From Actinernus sp. WN-2022 (Eukaryota > Cnidaria > Anthozoa > Actiniaria > Actinernidae): a stretch of 64,000 nucleotides of DNA. The notes under the pieces are model-generated. The model had not been told where the DNA came from. It did no database searches and saw only the letters and a list, made by a program, of their open reading frames with translations. Below are positions 1 through 10,651 of this stretch, in pieces; positions within the stretch are counted from its first letter, which is position 1, and each line of letters begins with the position of its first letter. The DNA lies in the NCBI GenBank assembly GCA_030867875.1, contig JAOWCC010001589.1, positions 71,881,537-71,945,536 on the forward strand. The letters are read 5' to 3'. The position numbers and the translations under genes are program-made.

Positions 1-1104
1 ATTTTTTTATTGTATATTTCACCGTGCCGTGGTGTCTAATAGAGAAATTGACAACAAATAGGAAACAATACAGCGTTGACATAATATATGTGCATTTCCC
101 AGGCCCACCTCTGCCTGGAATATAGTGAGACCCCACTGCCAACAAATGACAAATTTTATCATGATGAAAGACAAAAATAACTGCTCAGATTAGCAGAGTA
201 TGCTTTCCAGGTATACTGGAGAAAATGTGGGACAATTTTGATGAAGGATGGCAAAGATTCGAGTGGATGAAAATTATTGCTTTTGAGCTTGAAATCGGTT
301 CACTGTAATCGAAATCAATTTTGTAATGCACTTTAATCGTTGCCATCCTCTATCGAAAATGTTTAAAAAGCATACCAGGACATTCACATTGTATTTCTCT
401 TCTATCTTACGGTGTTATTTAGGTAGTTTTGTAAGAAGCTCTGCCGGCGTAAATGAAACGTGCACGTGCTTAAATTGTCGGTCTAAATTATTTTGGGCAG
501 CTAGAAACTTCTTCTAAAAGAATCACTCTAAATAAACTCGGGGGAAAATCCACGAATGATTCATTGACAATAACAGATGAAGCATTAGTTTTCTATGAAA
601 GATTCCGTATTGAAACAAAGTCTTCTTAGTGAACAACATGACCGTATGCCGTATGGGATTCGAAGCCGAAGGTTTGGTGTGATAATTTCTAACTAGAGTA
701 AAATTCATATTTTTCGGCTAAACCACACAAATTGGACCTTCAAATTCGTATATAATCTTACCTGGATATTCTTCTGATGTTCAGAGTTGTTTGGAGTCTG
801 TTTTGCTTTGTCCTTGAAGTCATCTGCACAGATATTGTAAGTCAGCTCCAAGATAACACTTCAAGATGACAAAATGGCGGACGCAAACTGTAATGTTTCG
901 TATTGCATTGTGGTCTATACACAAACCACAGGCGGCCCAGACTCTGATTATTCCCCAACTCGTGAATACCGTTGGGCGAAAACTTATCAGTTGTAAAACG
1001 GCTAGAATTCGTCCATATTTTCCGACTGGCAATAAGAGAGGTTATTAGTTGGCTAAGCAGCTAATACGGCTGTGTATTTTTACGAGTCATTTGATTTTGG
1101 ACAG
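1..1104. other. Left-edge non-coding region with a diverged interspersed repeat
   Basis: No convincing gene is visible; open frames are short and lack family motifs. Bases about 191-270 match, in inverted orientation, the sequence near 58850-58940: both contain a run reading roughly 'caggtatactggagaaa' followed by 'gacaattttg(a/g)tgaaggatg'. This marks an old interspersed element present at both ends of the window. Confidence 0.5.
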
Positions 1105-1240
1105 CGTTTAGGCTACACTGGTTCCAGAGGTTTTCAGAGAGAGCCGCGGAGATAGAGGGCTGCGAAGAGCTCGCTGATCGCGGCTATTTTTCCGCGGCTG
1201 TTCTCTCTAGAAAACCTCTGGAAACCAGGGTACGTTTAGG
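1105..1240. mobile_element. 120-bp foldback MITE with 8-bp target duplication
   Basis: The element spans 1113-1232. Its ends form an inverted repeat of about 40 bp (outer part 'ccagaggtttt', inner part around 'ccgcgg'). The 8-bp sequence CGTTTAGG occurs directly on both sides (1105-1112 and 1233-1240), as expected for a target-site duplication. An 8-bp duplication suits hAT- or P-type transposases, which would have had to act in trans because the element has no coding capacity. Confidence 0.75.
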
Positions 1241-2382
1241 TGAGCCTGTTCCCAGTAAAACTTCAGACATCGGAGTAAACCCGGTGTAGCCAAAGTAGCC
1301 AGTTGTTGTTGTTGAGCCATTCCCGGTCTCGAAGACATTTCGGCTAGCTAGTGGCTAGCATGTATGTGCTACTTTTCAATTCGAGTTTAAATAAAGGTTA
1401 TTGTGTTGTATTTGTATTATTTAAATATGAAATATATGTAGCGTACTGATAAAAAATAAAAACTCCCCTAGACCACAGCGCATGAATCCGACTCCCACCT
1501 ACAATGTGAGACGCGACCCCAACATTGCAAAGCTTTCATCTTCAAACATGGCCTTCCCTTGAATGTCGGGGCCCCCGAAGGTCTTTGAATTCCAAGGAAA
1601 CTCTCGGTGCATTTACTCGACTGCATGGGAGGGAACTACCGGGACCCAAAGCCACAGAACACACCGCCGTGTATTGAGTTACCTAATTACTATTGCCAAG
1701 TACAGCTACCAATTTAGCGCATCACTGACTATTTATATGGCAGATATGGCAAACCCGTAAAGTTGCTCTCGCATGTGGGAGGCAGTTTTACACCATCTCG
1801 AACTCGGTTATTTCGAACCTCTCGCTATCTCGAACTGAAATAAACCCGTTGAATTTTTAAGCCGTAGCTTTAGTTTGGTGTTACTTTTGTATAGATATCC
1901 TTCACAAACAACAAGTTAATTGACGGCACGCAGCTGGCAATTGAAGAAAAATCATAGTATTCGACATCAGCTCGTTTTCTACGGGGCTCGCACAGTGAAG
2001 TGAAAAAGATACCTTGTTTAAAGTAGCCGGTGAATACTTTCGATGATATATGTTCGCGATGCGAAACAACTTTTTAAATAAACTGTGAGGTTTAAAATGG
2101 CGTGCTTGAGTTCTTTTACTAACCGGAGTTGAACTTATTTAAATTAAGTTTGATCGTGAATAGACCTTTTCCACGCGGCGGCCAAGATGGGGGAACTTAT
2201 ATCCTCCTTCCCCCTTCCTCTCTCCCACCACAGGAATCCCAAATTAACCAGAGCCTGCAAGCAGGCTAGGGGGAACTAGGCTACTGGTATTCTGAGGTTC
2301 AGTTCGAGGCACAAACGTTATTTATACAGGGAAATGAAGACCACACAGTCAAAGAATACTATCATAGCATGAAACTCGGACA
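1241..2382. other. Non-coding stretch, no supported gene
   Basis: Open frames are short and none shows a recognisable motif or splice context. No strong internal repeat was seen. Confidence 0.4.
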
Positions 2383-2580
2383 ACTTTACGCTTCTTTATT
2401 GAATACGTAAAGTTGCGTAAAGTTGGTTGCCATCTTTACGTAGATTTTCGTAAGCGTAAAGATGCGTAAAGTAATTAAGTTGCTATCTTTATGCAGATTT
2501 ACTTGGAAGCTAAAAGTAGAGTTATGTACTATCTTTACGTAGATTGACGGAAGCATAAAGATGCGTAAACACAGGGCCGG
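2383..2580. repeat. Degenerate tandem repeat of about 50 bp built on a TTTACG/CGTAAA motif
   Basis: About three diverged units, each starting near 'gctatctttacg' and ending near 'gcgtaaagatgcgtaaa', occur from about 2439 to 2573. CGTAAA and its complement alternate, so each unit can also fold on itself. No coding sense is apparent. Confidence 0.5.
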
Positions 2581-2954
2581 TATAAAGTTTCTCAGCCTGA
2601 CTGTGTAAAATCCCAGAAAGGATCGTTAAGACCCATGGCCATGCATAAAATTTGAAGACGGTTAGAGAAGTGTTTAATTAATAAAATAAACGGAAAACAA
2701 CAATGTTGCGTGCATATTGATATATTTTAATGTTAACACATCACATTTCCCAATTTGAGCGTCAAGAAAATATCTGAAGGATAATAAAGACAATTAACGA
2801 TATTGAATACGAGTGTAGTTTACCGTGAGACGTATAAAACAAGTCTATCCGTGATTTATAGAAATAATTGAGCTATATATATTCCCTTGTACTTGTCAGT
2901 TTGTAAATTGTTGAAGACGTGAAGAATGACTCCTGTGAACAGCACACTTTTTTT

Positions 2955-3225
2955 TACTGGTCATTATACAGTCCGTATACATCAAGATCAGTACACGTCA
3001 GTATACCGGCCCGTGTACGGTAACTCGTACACAGCGTATAATGAATCAGATGTATACTGGTCTTTATACAGTCCGTATACATCAATATCAGTACACGTCA
3101 GTATACCGGTCCGTATACGGTAACTCGTACACAGCGTATAATGAATCAGATGTATACTGATCATTATACAGTCCGTATACATCAAGATCAGTATACGTCA
3201 GTATACCGGTCCGTACACAAGGTGT
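2955..3225. repeat. 100-bp tandem repeat rich in GTATAC
   Basis: Successive units begin near 2959, 3059 and 3159, a period of exactly 100 bp, with about 2.6 copies and only a few differences. Each unit contains several short palindromes (GTATAC, 'cagtataccgg', 'gtccgtatac'). Both strands stay open through it because of the repeat, not because of coding. Confidence 0.8.
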
Positions 3226-3799
3226 ATACGGACTCAGCATACTTCATTATACATGACATTTCATGCAGTGACAGTTCAGGTCGGCAGATGATTAGAAATT
3301 TTTCTTTGAGGCATAAGTTACATCTTTTACTGGAGCTACTGACTACGGCGAGTGCGACGAGAGAATGCGCCAGGAAATAAAGTGATCAATGTTGTTGTCT
3401 TTCAGATTCCAAGTGTATTTGCTGAGTTCGGTAGAGTTTTTGTGTTTAGCGTGGCGGAATGATGCGGTGTGGTTCCTGTATCTTGTTTTGAATTCGTTTT
3501 CCGTAAGTCCGATGTATGTTTCTGTCTTGCTGTTGTCTTTACGCGTTATTGTTGCTTGGTAAATGACTGATGATTGTAGGCAGTTTCCGTTGAGCGGGCA
3601 GGCGTTCTTTTGCCGGCAGTTGCATGTCTTGTTTACTAATCAGTTGTAGTTGCGGTGGCGGTATCATTGGCTTGTGAAGGCGATAGTATGCTTTTGGGCA
3701 ACCAGGAAACAGGCTTGTAAGGATGAACTTGTAGTTTATTTGTCTTTTTTCTTCATCATATACTTCGCTCTACTCCCATGTATTGAGCACTGTCTTACG

Positions 3800-3813
3800 G
3801 AAATCAATCCTAC

Positions 3814-3848
<35 letters not shown>

Positions 3849-3990
3849 CCGTTTTCAAAAACATTGCACTGCAAATATATATATATATACCTTTTGTATT
3901 CTTTTCAAATTTGACAGCTAAAACAATGGAGAACAAAAGGTATATATATATAAATCAAAGCAATGTTTTTGAAAACGAGTGTATATATAT
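3800..3990. repeat. Nested inverted repeat with (TA)n tracts
   Basis: An outer pair of arms ('acccgttttcaaaaacattg' near 3846, complement near 3963) encloses an inner pair ('tataccttttgt' near 3885 and 'acaaaaggtata' near 3933). (TA)n runs are embedded in both arms. The layout resembles a foldback element. Confidence 0.65.
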
Positions 3991-4019
3991 ATTATATAAC
4001 ACAGATGAAAATAAATAGA

Positions 4020-5014
4020 CAGTATACTGTTATTAAATGAAACGCCTATATTTCGGCCCTGTACAATGGCCTTCATATATATATAACAACATTAATTGCT
4101 CTGTCAACAGGCACGAAAAGAGAATCCAAATCTGGCCGACCCAACCAATCCGAACTTCCTAGTTCAAGTACAGGTGAAAAAACTCTTGCAATCCAGTAAA
4201 ATCAATTATCACAGTAAAAATCAAAATGCCAAAATGTCGACTATAAAACTGTATAAACATAGTCCTCAAAGGAAAGGGCATTTTTAGTGTTATAGGCAGT
4301 TCAGACAGCAGCAATGAAACATTGACTCCATGCATGCGCAACACTATAATGTCATTACTCCTTGAATAGGCGTCTTTTACCGTTTTCCCTCTTCATTTTC
4401 TGCACGCATATCATATTTAAAGTAGCTTGCGTACTTAATGTCAGTATGCATTAAATCGCCATCTACTTGCAGACCCCAGATCTCTTTATTTTAATTAAGT
4501 GTATAAAGGCCGATTGGGCATGGAATCAACGTTACCGTATACCTTCAAGGTATACATATTACAAGGTTGTTGTACATGTATACTGAATACAATAAGGACT
4601 GTACATGGGCAACCTACCGCAACCCTGATAAATTGTATGTACCAGTTTGTTAGGTGTTGTTATTGTAACAGAAGTTGAGAGAATGTACTTTAAAATCAGT
4701 GAATTTCACATATTTGAACTAATTAAATGTGGTTAGTACGAAACACATGCATACACAACAACATACAAAAACCTTTGGAAGGCTGAAGAAATTCAGTTGT
4801 CTGGTTCGATTCCAGTCGGTTTTCGTTGTACAAACATATACTTACAAATAAACCAAACCAAATCTAATTTTTTAAAGTGGAAATTTCGAAATTTAAAAAG
4901 GTATCAAAAATGCGGTTTTAAGCCAAAAAAAAATTGAAAATTTAGTTTGGACTTCCGGTTCTAGACCCAGGGGTACCCCTTTGGTCTAATATAAATATTA
5001 AAAAAAAAAATTAC
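4020..5014. other. Non-coding stretch with a lone B-box-like sequence
   Basis: No gene is supported. At about 4803-4813 the plus strand reads ggttcgattcc, a match to the tRNA/SINE B box, but no convincing A box or cloverleaf precedes it. Bases near 4930-4985 partly repeat the arm of the palindrome that follows. Confidence 0.4.
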
Positions 5015-5203
5015 ATTTTTATATCTTTTTTTAGAATGGTCTGATATGCCAAGAAATACAAAAAAATAATTGAAAATTTAGTTAGGACTTCCGGTTTTAG
5101 ACCAAAGGCCCTTTGGTCTAAAACCGGAAGTCCTAACTAAATTTTCAATTATTTTTTTTGTATTTCTTGGCATATCAGACCATTCTAAAAAAGATATAAA
5201 AAT
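5015..5203. repeat. Near-perfect palindrome, arms of about 93 bp, 3-bp centre
   Basis: Arm 5015-5107 is followed after the spacer gcc (5108-5110) by its reverse complement, 5111-5203, with only single-base-length differences in A/T runs. Such a structure is either a MITE with almost no loop or the product of a recent inversion-duplication. A partial copy of one arm lies just upstream (4922-4990). Confidence 0.85.
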
Positions 5204-5552
5204 TTAAAAAATATTATAACAAATATTTATAATTAATATTAATCACTGAGTTATCCCAAAATAATCTACCATAACTTGACTTAAACAACCTTTGGCCACA
5301 TTACGTAGACATTATGCATCATTGCCTGCAGTTTAGAGTAGATAGCACATCTTTGAAACTTTTTTGGTTCTTCAAATTTGTGAAATTGAGGTACTTTAGG
5401 TCGACTTAACTCTTAATATATGTGTGACAAAGTCCACGACATCCCGGTTGGATACCCGGCACGATACCCTATAACTTTGCTCTATGGCACTCTTCCATGC
5501 GTTAAGTAGTTTAGAAGTTATTTAAGAATGAATACCATGTCAAATAAAGCCT

Positions 5553-5672
5553 AAGGTCGTATTGTCAAGCTTCCAGGTCGTATTGTCAAGTGAAGGTCGT
5601 ATTGTCAAGTATTGGAGGTCGTATTGTCAAAGTCGAGGTCGTATTTTCAAGTTTGAGGTCGTATTGTCAAAG
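5553..5672 (+). repeat. Six copies of a 15-bp motif spaced about 21 bp
   Basis: The motif aggtcgtattgtcaa starts at 5553, 5575, 5594, 5616, 5636 and 5656, with one mismatch in the fifth copy. Spacings are 22, 19, 22, 20 and 20 bp. The bases between copies are only 4-7 bp and unrelated. It is not a CRISPR array because the spacers are far too short. It sits directly before the telomere-like tract. Confidence 0.8.
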
Positions 5673-5690
5673 ATCAACCTCGCCTATGCG

Positions 5691-5735
5691 ATTAGGTTAG
5701 GTTAGGTTAGGGTTAGGTTAGGGTTAGGGTTAAGA
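5691..5735 (+). repeat. Interstitial TTAGG/TTAGGG telomere-like tract
   Basis: The tract mixes ttagg and ttaggg units, followed directly by 'gggttaagaattta', which opens the satellite unit. TTAGGG is the usual metazoan telomere repeat. Short TTAGGG runs recur at 6358-6372 and about 6998-7005, at the start of each satellite unit. Confidence 0.75.
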
Positions 5736-7010
5736 ATTTACGAAAGTCACAACAGCTAGACAAAACTGGTATCAAAAGAATGTCCACGATGAGACATGAT
5801 CAAAAATGACCATGGTTTGTCAATGAACCACGCCCATCACGTGTTATGACGTCAACAATATCAAATAACCCATTTTTCAGATTCATTCGATCGTAATAAA
5901 ATTGGTATCACATGAAAGCCCATTCATACATTAATCTAACGCCGTTTACTATTTGACGATACCTCAAAGATATTAGAAGATATGGGGGTTTTAATGAGAC
6001 CAGTATGATTTTGACACCGCTACCGAAACAATGCAAAATTGAAACAAAATACGTTAACTAGGAGCCATTTCCAATGTAACGTTATACTCGAGAGTAAGTA
6101 AGCTTTCATTTGACACTATTTTTGAATTAATTGGCTAAACTTTAAATTTGACAGTTTTTAACTTGATGACGTCATAAGTAATGATGGGCGTGGTCGAAAG
6201 ACACGTTAGCCATATTTTTCAACTCGTCTCGTTGAGATCTTTCATAACACACCTATTTTGTCCTTTTCTGATTAATTTTTCAATAAATATATTTTGTAGT
6301 CAAAACATGCAAAGGATGCTGTTCTTCACCAAGCAATGTAGGGGACTTGAAGCTGTGATTAGGGTTAGGGTTAAGAATTTACGAAAGTCACAACAGCTAG
6401 ACAAAACTGGTATCAAAAGATTGTCCACGATGAGACATGATCAAAAATGACCATGGTTTGTCAATGAACCACGCCCATCACGTGTTATGACGTCAACAAT
6501 ATCAAATAACCCAATTTTCAGATTCATTCGATCGTAATAAAATTGGTATCACATGAAAGCCCATTCATACATCAATCTAACGCCGTTTACTATTTGACGA
6601 TACCTCAAAGATATTAGAAGATATGGGTTTTTTAATGAGACCAGTATGATTTTGACACCGCTACCGAAACAATGCAAAATTGAAACAAAATACGTTAACT
6701 AGGAGCCATTTCCAATGTAACGTTATACTCGAGAGTAAGTAAGCTTTCATTTGACACTATTTTTGAATTGATTGGCTAAATTTTAAATTTGACAGTTTTT
6801 AACTTGATGACGTCATAAGTAATGATGGGCGTGGTCGAAAGACACGTTAGCCATATTTTTCAACTCGTCTCGTTGAGATCTTTCATAAAACACCTATTTT
6901 GTCCTTTTCTGGTTAACTTTAAAAAAAAAAATTGTAGTCAAAACATGCCAAAGGATGCTGTTCTTCACCAAGCTATTTTGGGGACTTGAAGCTGTGATTA
7001 GGGTTAAGAA
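5727..7010 (+). repeat. Tandem satellite, unit 641/633 bp
   Basis: The sequence beginning 'gggttaagaatttacgaaag' at 5727 recurs nearly unchanged at 6368. A third start ('gggttaagaat') occurs at 7001 and then diverges. Unit lengths are 641 and 633 bp. The units contain no long reading frame and differ by a few substitutions and small indels. Confidence 0.85.
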
Positions 7011-7500
7011 TTTTCAGATGTCACCAAAGCTTTACAAAACATGTTATAAATAAGTATCGTCCTACACAAGCGTTCCACTTGCGAGTTTGATGGCATTCGC
7101 AACAAGGGATGTTGCGTTGTCGGGCGACATGAAAATGATATGACACCAATTTCATCCTCTCAAAATCAAGAGTAATGTTGTTAAAATGCTATTTATAATT
7201 ATTAAAACTTTCCTGGGACAAGATTCTGTGTGACCGATATGTTATCCAGGCAGGCTTGACTGCCCTATAGCCATTTTATATCTGCATGTTTAACATTTTC
7301 AGTCTATTACATTACAGTTATTATAGTAGTTATTTTACAGTCGAGCATATGGACTCTCGATTTCGCTTGATCTCCTTTACACTACACTGTCGTCATACAG
7401 GCAGGCAATGTTATTTCGTGGATAATTAAACAAAATTACAATATTCTTCAGTCACATTTTAAAATGTTCATCAAACTTGAATCGTTGTTGTAACAGTCAA

Positions 7501-7945
7501 TTGACTTGACTTTTGAAATTGTCTCTAAGCATGTCCATTATTCCTGTTGGAGTCGAACCAACTTCCCACAAAATGGGCATGCCACTGGAATGTTTAGGAC
7601 ATAGCTCTACCATAACATTTAATTATATAATTACTAACCCTAACCTAAAAAAATATAATTGACAAACATTTTTTGTAGGCTTGAAATGAGCAAATATAGT
7701 TTATATTCTTATTATGGGACTTGACTTGACTTTTGAAATTGTCTCTAAGCATGTCCATTATTCCTGTTGGAGTCGAACCAACTTCCCACAAAATGGGAAT
7801 GCCACTGGAATGTTTAGGGCATAGCTCTACCATAACATTTAATTATATAATTACTAACCCTAACCTAAAAAAATATAATTGACAAAACATATTTTTTGTA
7901 GGCTTAAAATGAGCAAATATAGTTTAGATATTTCTTATTATGGGA
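7501..7945. repeat. 220-bp tandem dimer containing a tRNA-like B box (minus strand)
   Basis: Two almost identical copies begin 'ttgacttgacttttgaaatt' at 7501 and 7721. On the minus strand each contains ggttcgactcc, an exact B-box match, inside a GTTGG/CCAAC T-arm-like stem, preceded by 'ggtagagct', which resembles an A box. The acceptor stem does not pair, so these look like SINE or tRNA-derived sequences and not functional tRNAs. Confidence 0.6.
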
Positions 7946-8249
7946 TAGCAGCTAAAAACTAGATCTCTTTAAAGATATCTCTTCGACCAGGATAATCCAA
8001 AAATATATTTACTAACTCTAACCCATAATCGTAGGTGCAGATATTAACATTATTCCACAAAAAGGTACCTACGGTATATACTTATATTGGTATATGTGAA
8101 GGACAACGTTAACGGCCAACCCGCATGCCCAAATCTTCCGATTAGCTGAGGCTATTTAGGCAATTCTAAATATACACCATGGTCTGATAATGAGAGGAAT
8201 TTCAAACCCGTAAAAAAATTATTATATTGATTTAACTAATAAAAGATGG

Positions 8250-8570
8250 TGTTCTCCATGTTAAAAAAAAGAAATGAAATATGGGCGCTTAAGGTCCAGA
8301 AAAGCTGCGCGAGGACAAACAGAATCGCTGACGAGATGCAATTTTTGAATAAACTGTGCGGGCCCACGCAGCTTTAACCTTAATTTCAAGTGTAGCTCAT
8401 CAGCATACTTAATTAAGTGTGTGTTAGGACTAGCATTAATTTCCAAGTCATTTAAAAAGATATTGAATAGGCTCGGGCCACTAACACTACCCTGGGTAGT
8501 TCCCTTGTTAACACTTCTCCATTTACAGCACATAACCCTGAAGACTAGCCACCGTTTTCTATCTTTAAGG
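8250..8570 (-). pseudogene. LINE reverse transcriptase fragment
   Basis: The minus-strand frame 8533-8261 reads GTTQGSVSGPSLFNIFLNDL, the signature of the LINE RT palm (usually GVPQGS.LGP.LF..++NDL), followed by LIKYADE at the place of the catalytic YADD box. The second catalytic aspartate is replaced by glutamate and the frame is short, so this is an inactive relic of a CR1/L2-type element. Neither a 5' nor a 3' end is recognisable. Confidence 0.75.
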
Positions 8571-8589
8571 AAACTCAGTTAAGTAAAGA

Positions 8590-9420
8590 TTTGAGTTTAT
8601 CACTCAATTGAACAAAATCTCATTTTGTTTTCGGACTATTTGGGATTCATTAGCCTTTCATAAATATTCATAAGGTTGGATTATGTAGATATGAACTTCC
8701 ATTTCCAAACCTTTTGCACCAATGGCACAGCGCTAGCCCAAAGAGGTGCTCCCTGCATTAGTTAACTTAATGTCAAAGGGGGTTATGTCTCAGTTTGCAC
8801 AATAATCATTCACTAGACATAATACAATGTGTTTTGTTTGAGGTTATTTCCTCAAAAATAGACTGATTTAGATTATACATTTGTCCTAATGGACAATTTG
8901 TAGGAATGCAATCACGTGATAGTGCAATCACGTGGTATTGTTATTATAAAAACCTGTTTGTAAATGTTATTTTCCAATTCAATTGATTGTCAATCTTTTT
9001 AAAAGAGTGTTTATCAAGATAGCTTGCCATCCAGCATCCATGGCTACATCTTTTCCAATTCACAAGCTCAATTCATTTATTACATGGTTGCCACCCATCT
9101 GGGAAATGACCAGTGACCAGAAAACAATTTGCACTGACCATAATAACACTGTTCGATATTCCCTCATCAAAAACATTATCAAAGTCATTATAAGAACTTG
9201 TAGCCTCCCCTCGCAGACACTTTGAGGCACAAGAGGGCATCATGGCAACCTAAAAATGAATTTCCCGACTTTTTCCTGACTTTGACAAGAAATTTAGAAT
9301 TGCCATGACTAAATGAAAAATTCCTTAACTTTTCACTGATCTTGAAAAAATATATTTTCCCATGACCTGTGACAACCCTGTGTTAACGAAGTATTATATC
9401 AGCATGTGACTGTTTCCTGC
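8590..9420. other. Non-coding stretch, no supported gene
   Basis: One open frame (8983-9225) starts in a region without recognisable motifs. Nothing here supports a gene or a defined element. Confidence 0.35.
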
Positions 9421-9428
9421 AAAATGCC

Positions 9429-9870
9429 TATAGAGGGTTTTCACTCAATCCCTCGACTTTCTCAAAGTCCATCTCAGCCCGCTGCACGAACTCGCCTCGA
9501 TTCTCACGCTTGCTTTTTGACCCAGTAATCGCTTACCCAGTGACTCAGCGAGTTCGAATTGGAGCAAGTCTACTCAATCCCCAGAGATTCAAACGACAAA
9601 GGGCATGGCGGCCATGTTGGTGTACCTAACAAAAGAAGCTAATGAATAATCTATTGTTAAAGCAAGGGTTTCAATAGAAGGCGGCTACTGGCAATAAACC
9701 GCCGCTTACTTCACACGATCATTGCATTTTTTTGTCAAGTGTTGAGTAAAGTTTACTAGGTAAACCACCGCCTCTAACGACAGGACCGCCAGTTGCCTAA
9801 AAAGTTATTGAAATTCCTGTTAAAGGTACACCAACATGGCAGCTATGACGTCACATGAAAACCCTCTATT
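9429..9870. mobile_element. MITE with TAGAGGGTTTTCA ends
   Basis: The ends read tagagggttttca (9431) and, inverted, tgaaaaccctcta (ending 9868). An inner inverted pair around 'gccatgttggtgtacc' (9610) and 'ggtacaccaacatgg' (9825) is also visible. The flanking dinucleotides are compatible with TA insertion. There is no coding capacity. Confidence 0.6.
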
Positions 9871-10081
9871 CAGAAAATGTCTCAATAGGACAGTTGCATT
9901 ATAGCGCTATTTTACTACTATCAGAATCATATTCAAATTTATCAACTCCTTAGAGTATTTCAAGACAATATTTGAAATTAAAGGTAAAAAAAGGATCCTT
10001 GCAAAGAGTTGTGGTGGTTGTAGTATGTGACATGATCATGCAAATGTCCTATTCAGATAACATCTGAATCCTGACAGCCTC

Positions 10082-10640
10082 TTAAAGTGCCTATCACCCT
10101 TTTCCAACTTTTATAGCATATGAATCTCCAAAAAGTTGAGTACTTCTGTGAAGAAAGTTTTGGTTGAAAGTGAATAATTTATGTTCTACGCTTGTTTGAA
10201 ATCGTGTGAATGTAACCTTTCCTGACCCATGACCGCTAAGTAAAAGCCTGAGTCATACCTTTATAGACGTCATCTTGATATCATATAATTAATTGGGCTT
10301 TGCTATCATTTGAAGAAATACTTTTAAAACATGTTGACCAAAATGACTTTTTTCTTAATTAACAACTCAAAAACTGTGTATATTTCCTATGCATTGATGT
10401 TGTTGTGATAAAAAGGCGTCATGGAGAATAATGCATTAATGAGATGACGTCTACCCAGGTTTCGACCCAGGCTTTTACTTACGTGGTCATGGGTCAGGTA
10501 AAGTCACATTTACACAATTTCAAACAAGCGTAGAACATAAAGTATTAACTTTAAAGCAAAACTTTCTTTACAGAAGTATTAATTTTTTTTTCAGAGGTCC
10601 ATAAGCTATAAAAATTGTATAAGGGTGATAGGCACTTTAA
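10082..10640. mobile_element. TTAA-flanked foldback MITE
   Basis: TTAA flanks both ends (10082-10085 and 10637-10640). The ends form long imperfect inverted repeats of about 200 bp starting 'agtgcctatcaccctt'. TTAA target duplication is typical of Kolobok and piggyBac superfamilies. The element ends only 12 bp from the stop codon of the downstream minus-strand exon (10652) and so could supply its 3' UTR. Confidence 0.75.
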
Positions 10641-10651
10641 ATAACATCAAG

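Noticed and set aside
3650..4018. 122-codon plus-strand frame
   Set aside because: Much of it is (TA)n translated as YIYIYI; no motif or splice support.
4790..4830. tRNA gene around a B-box match
   Set aside because: No A box at proper distance and no cloverleaf.
5553..5672. CRISPR-like array
   Set aside because: Spacers are only 4-7 bp and the surroundings are eukaryotic.
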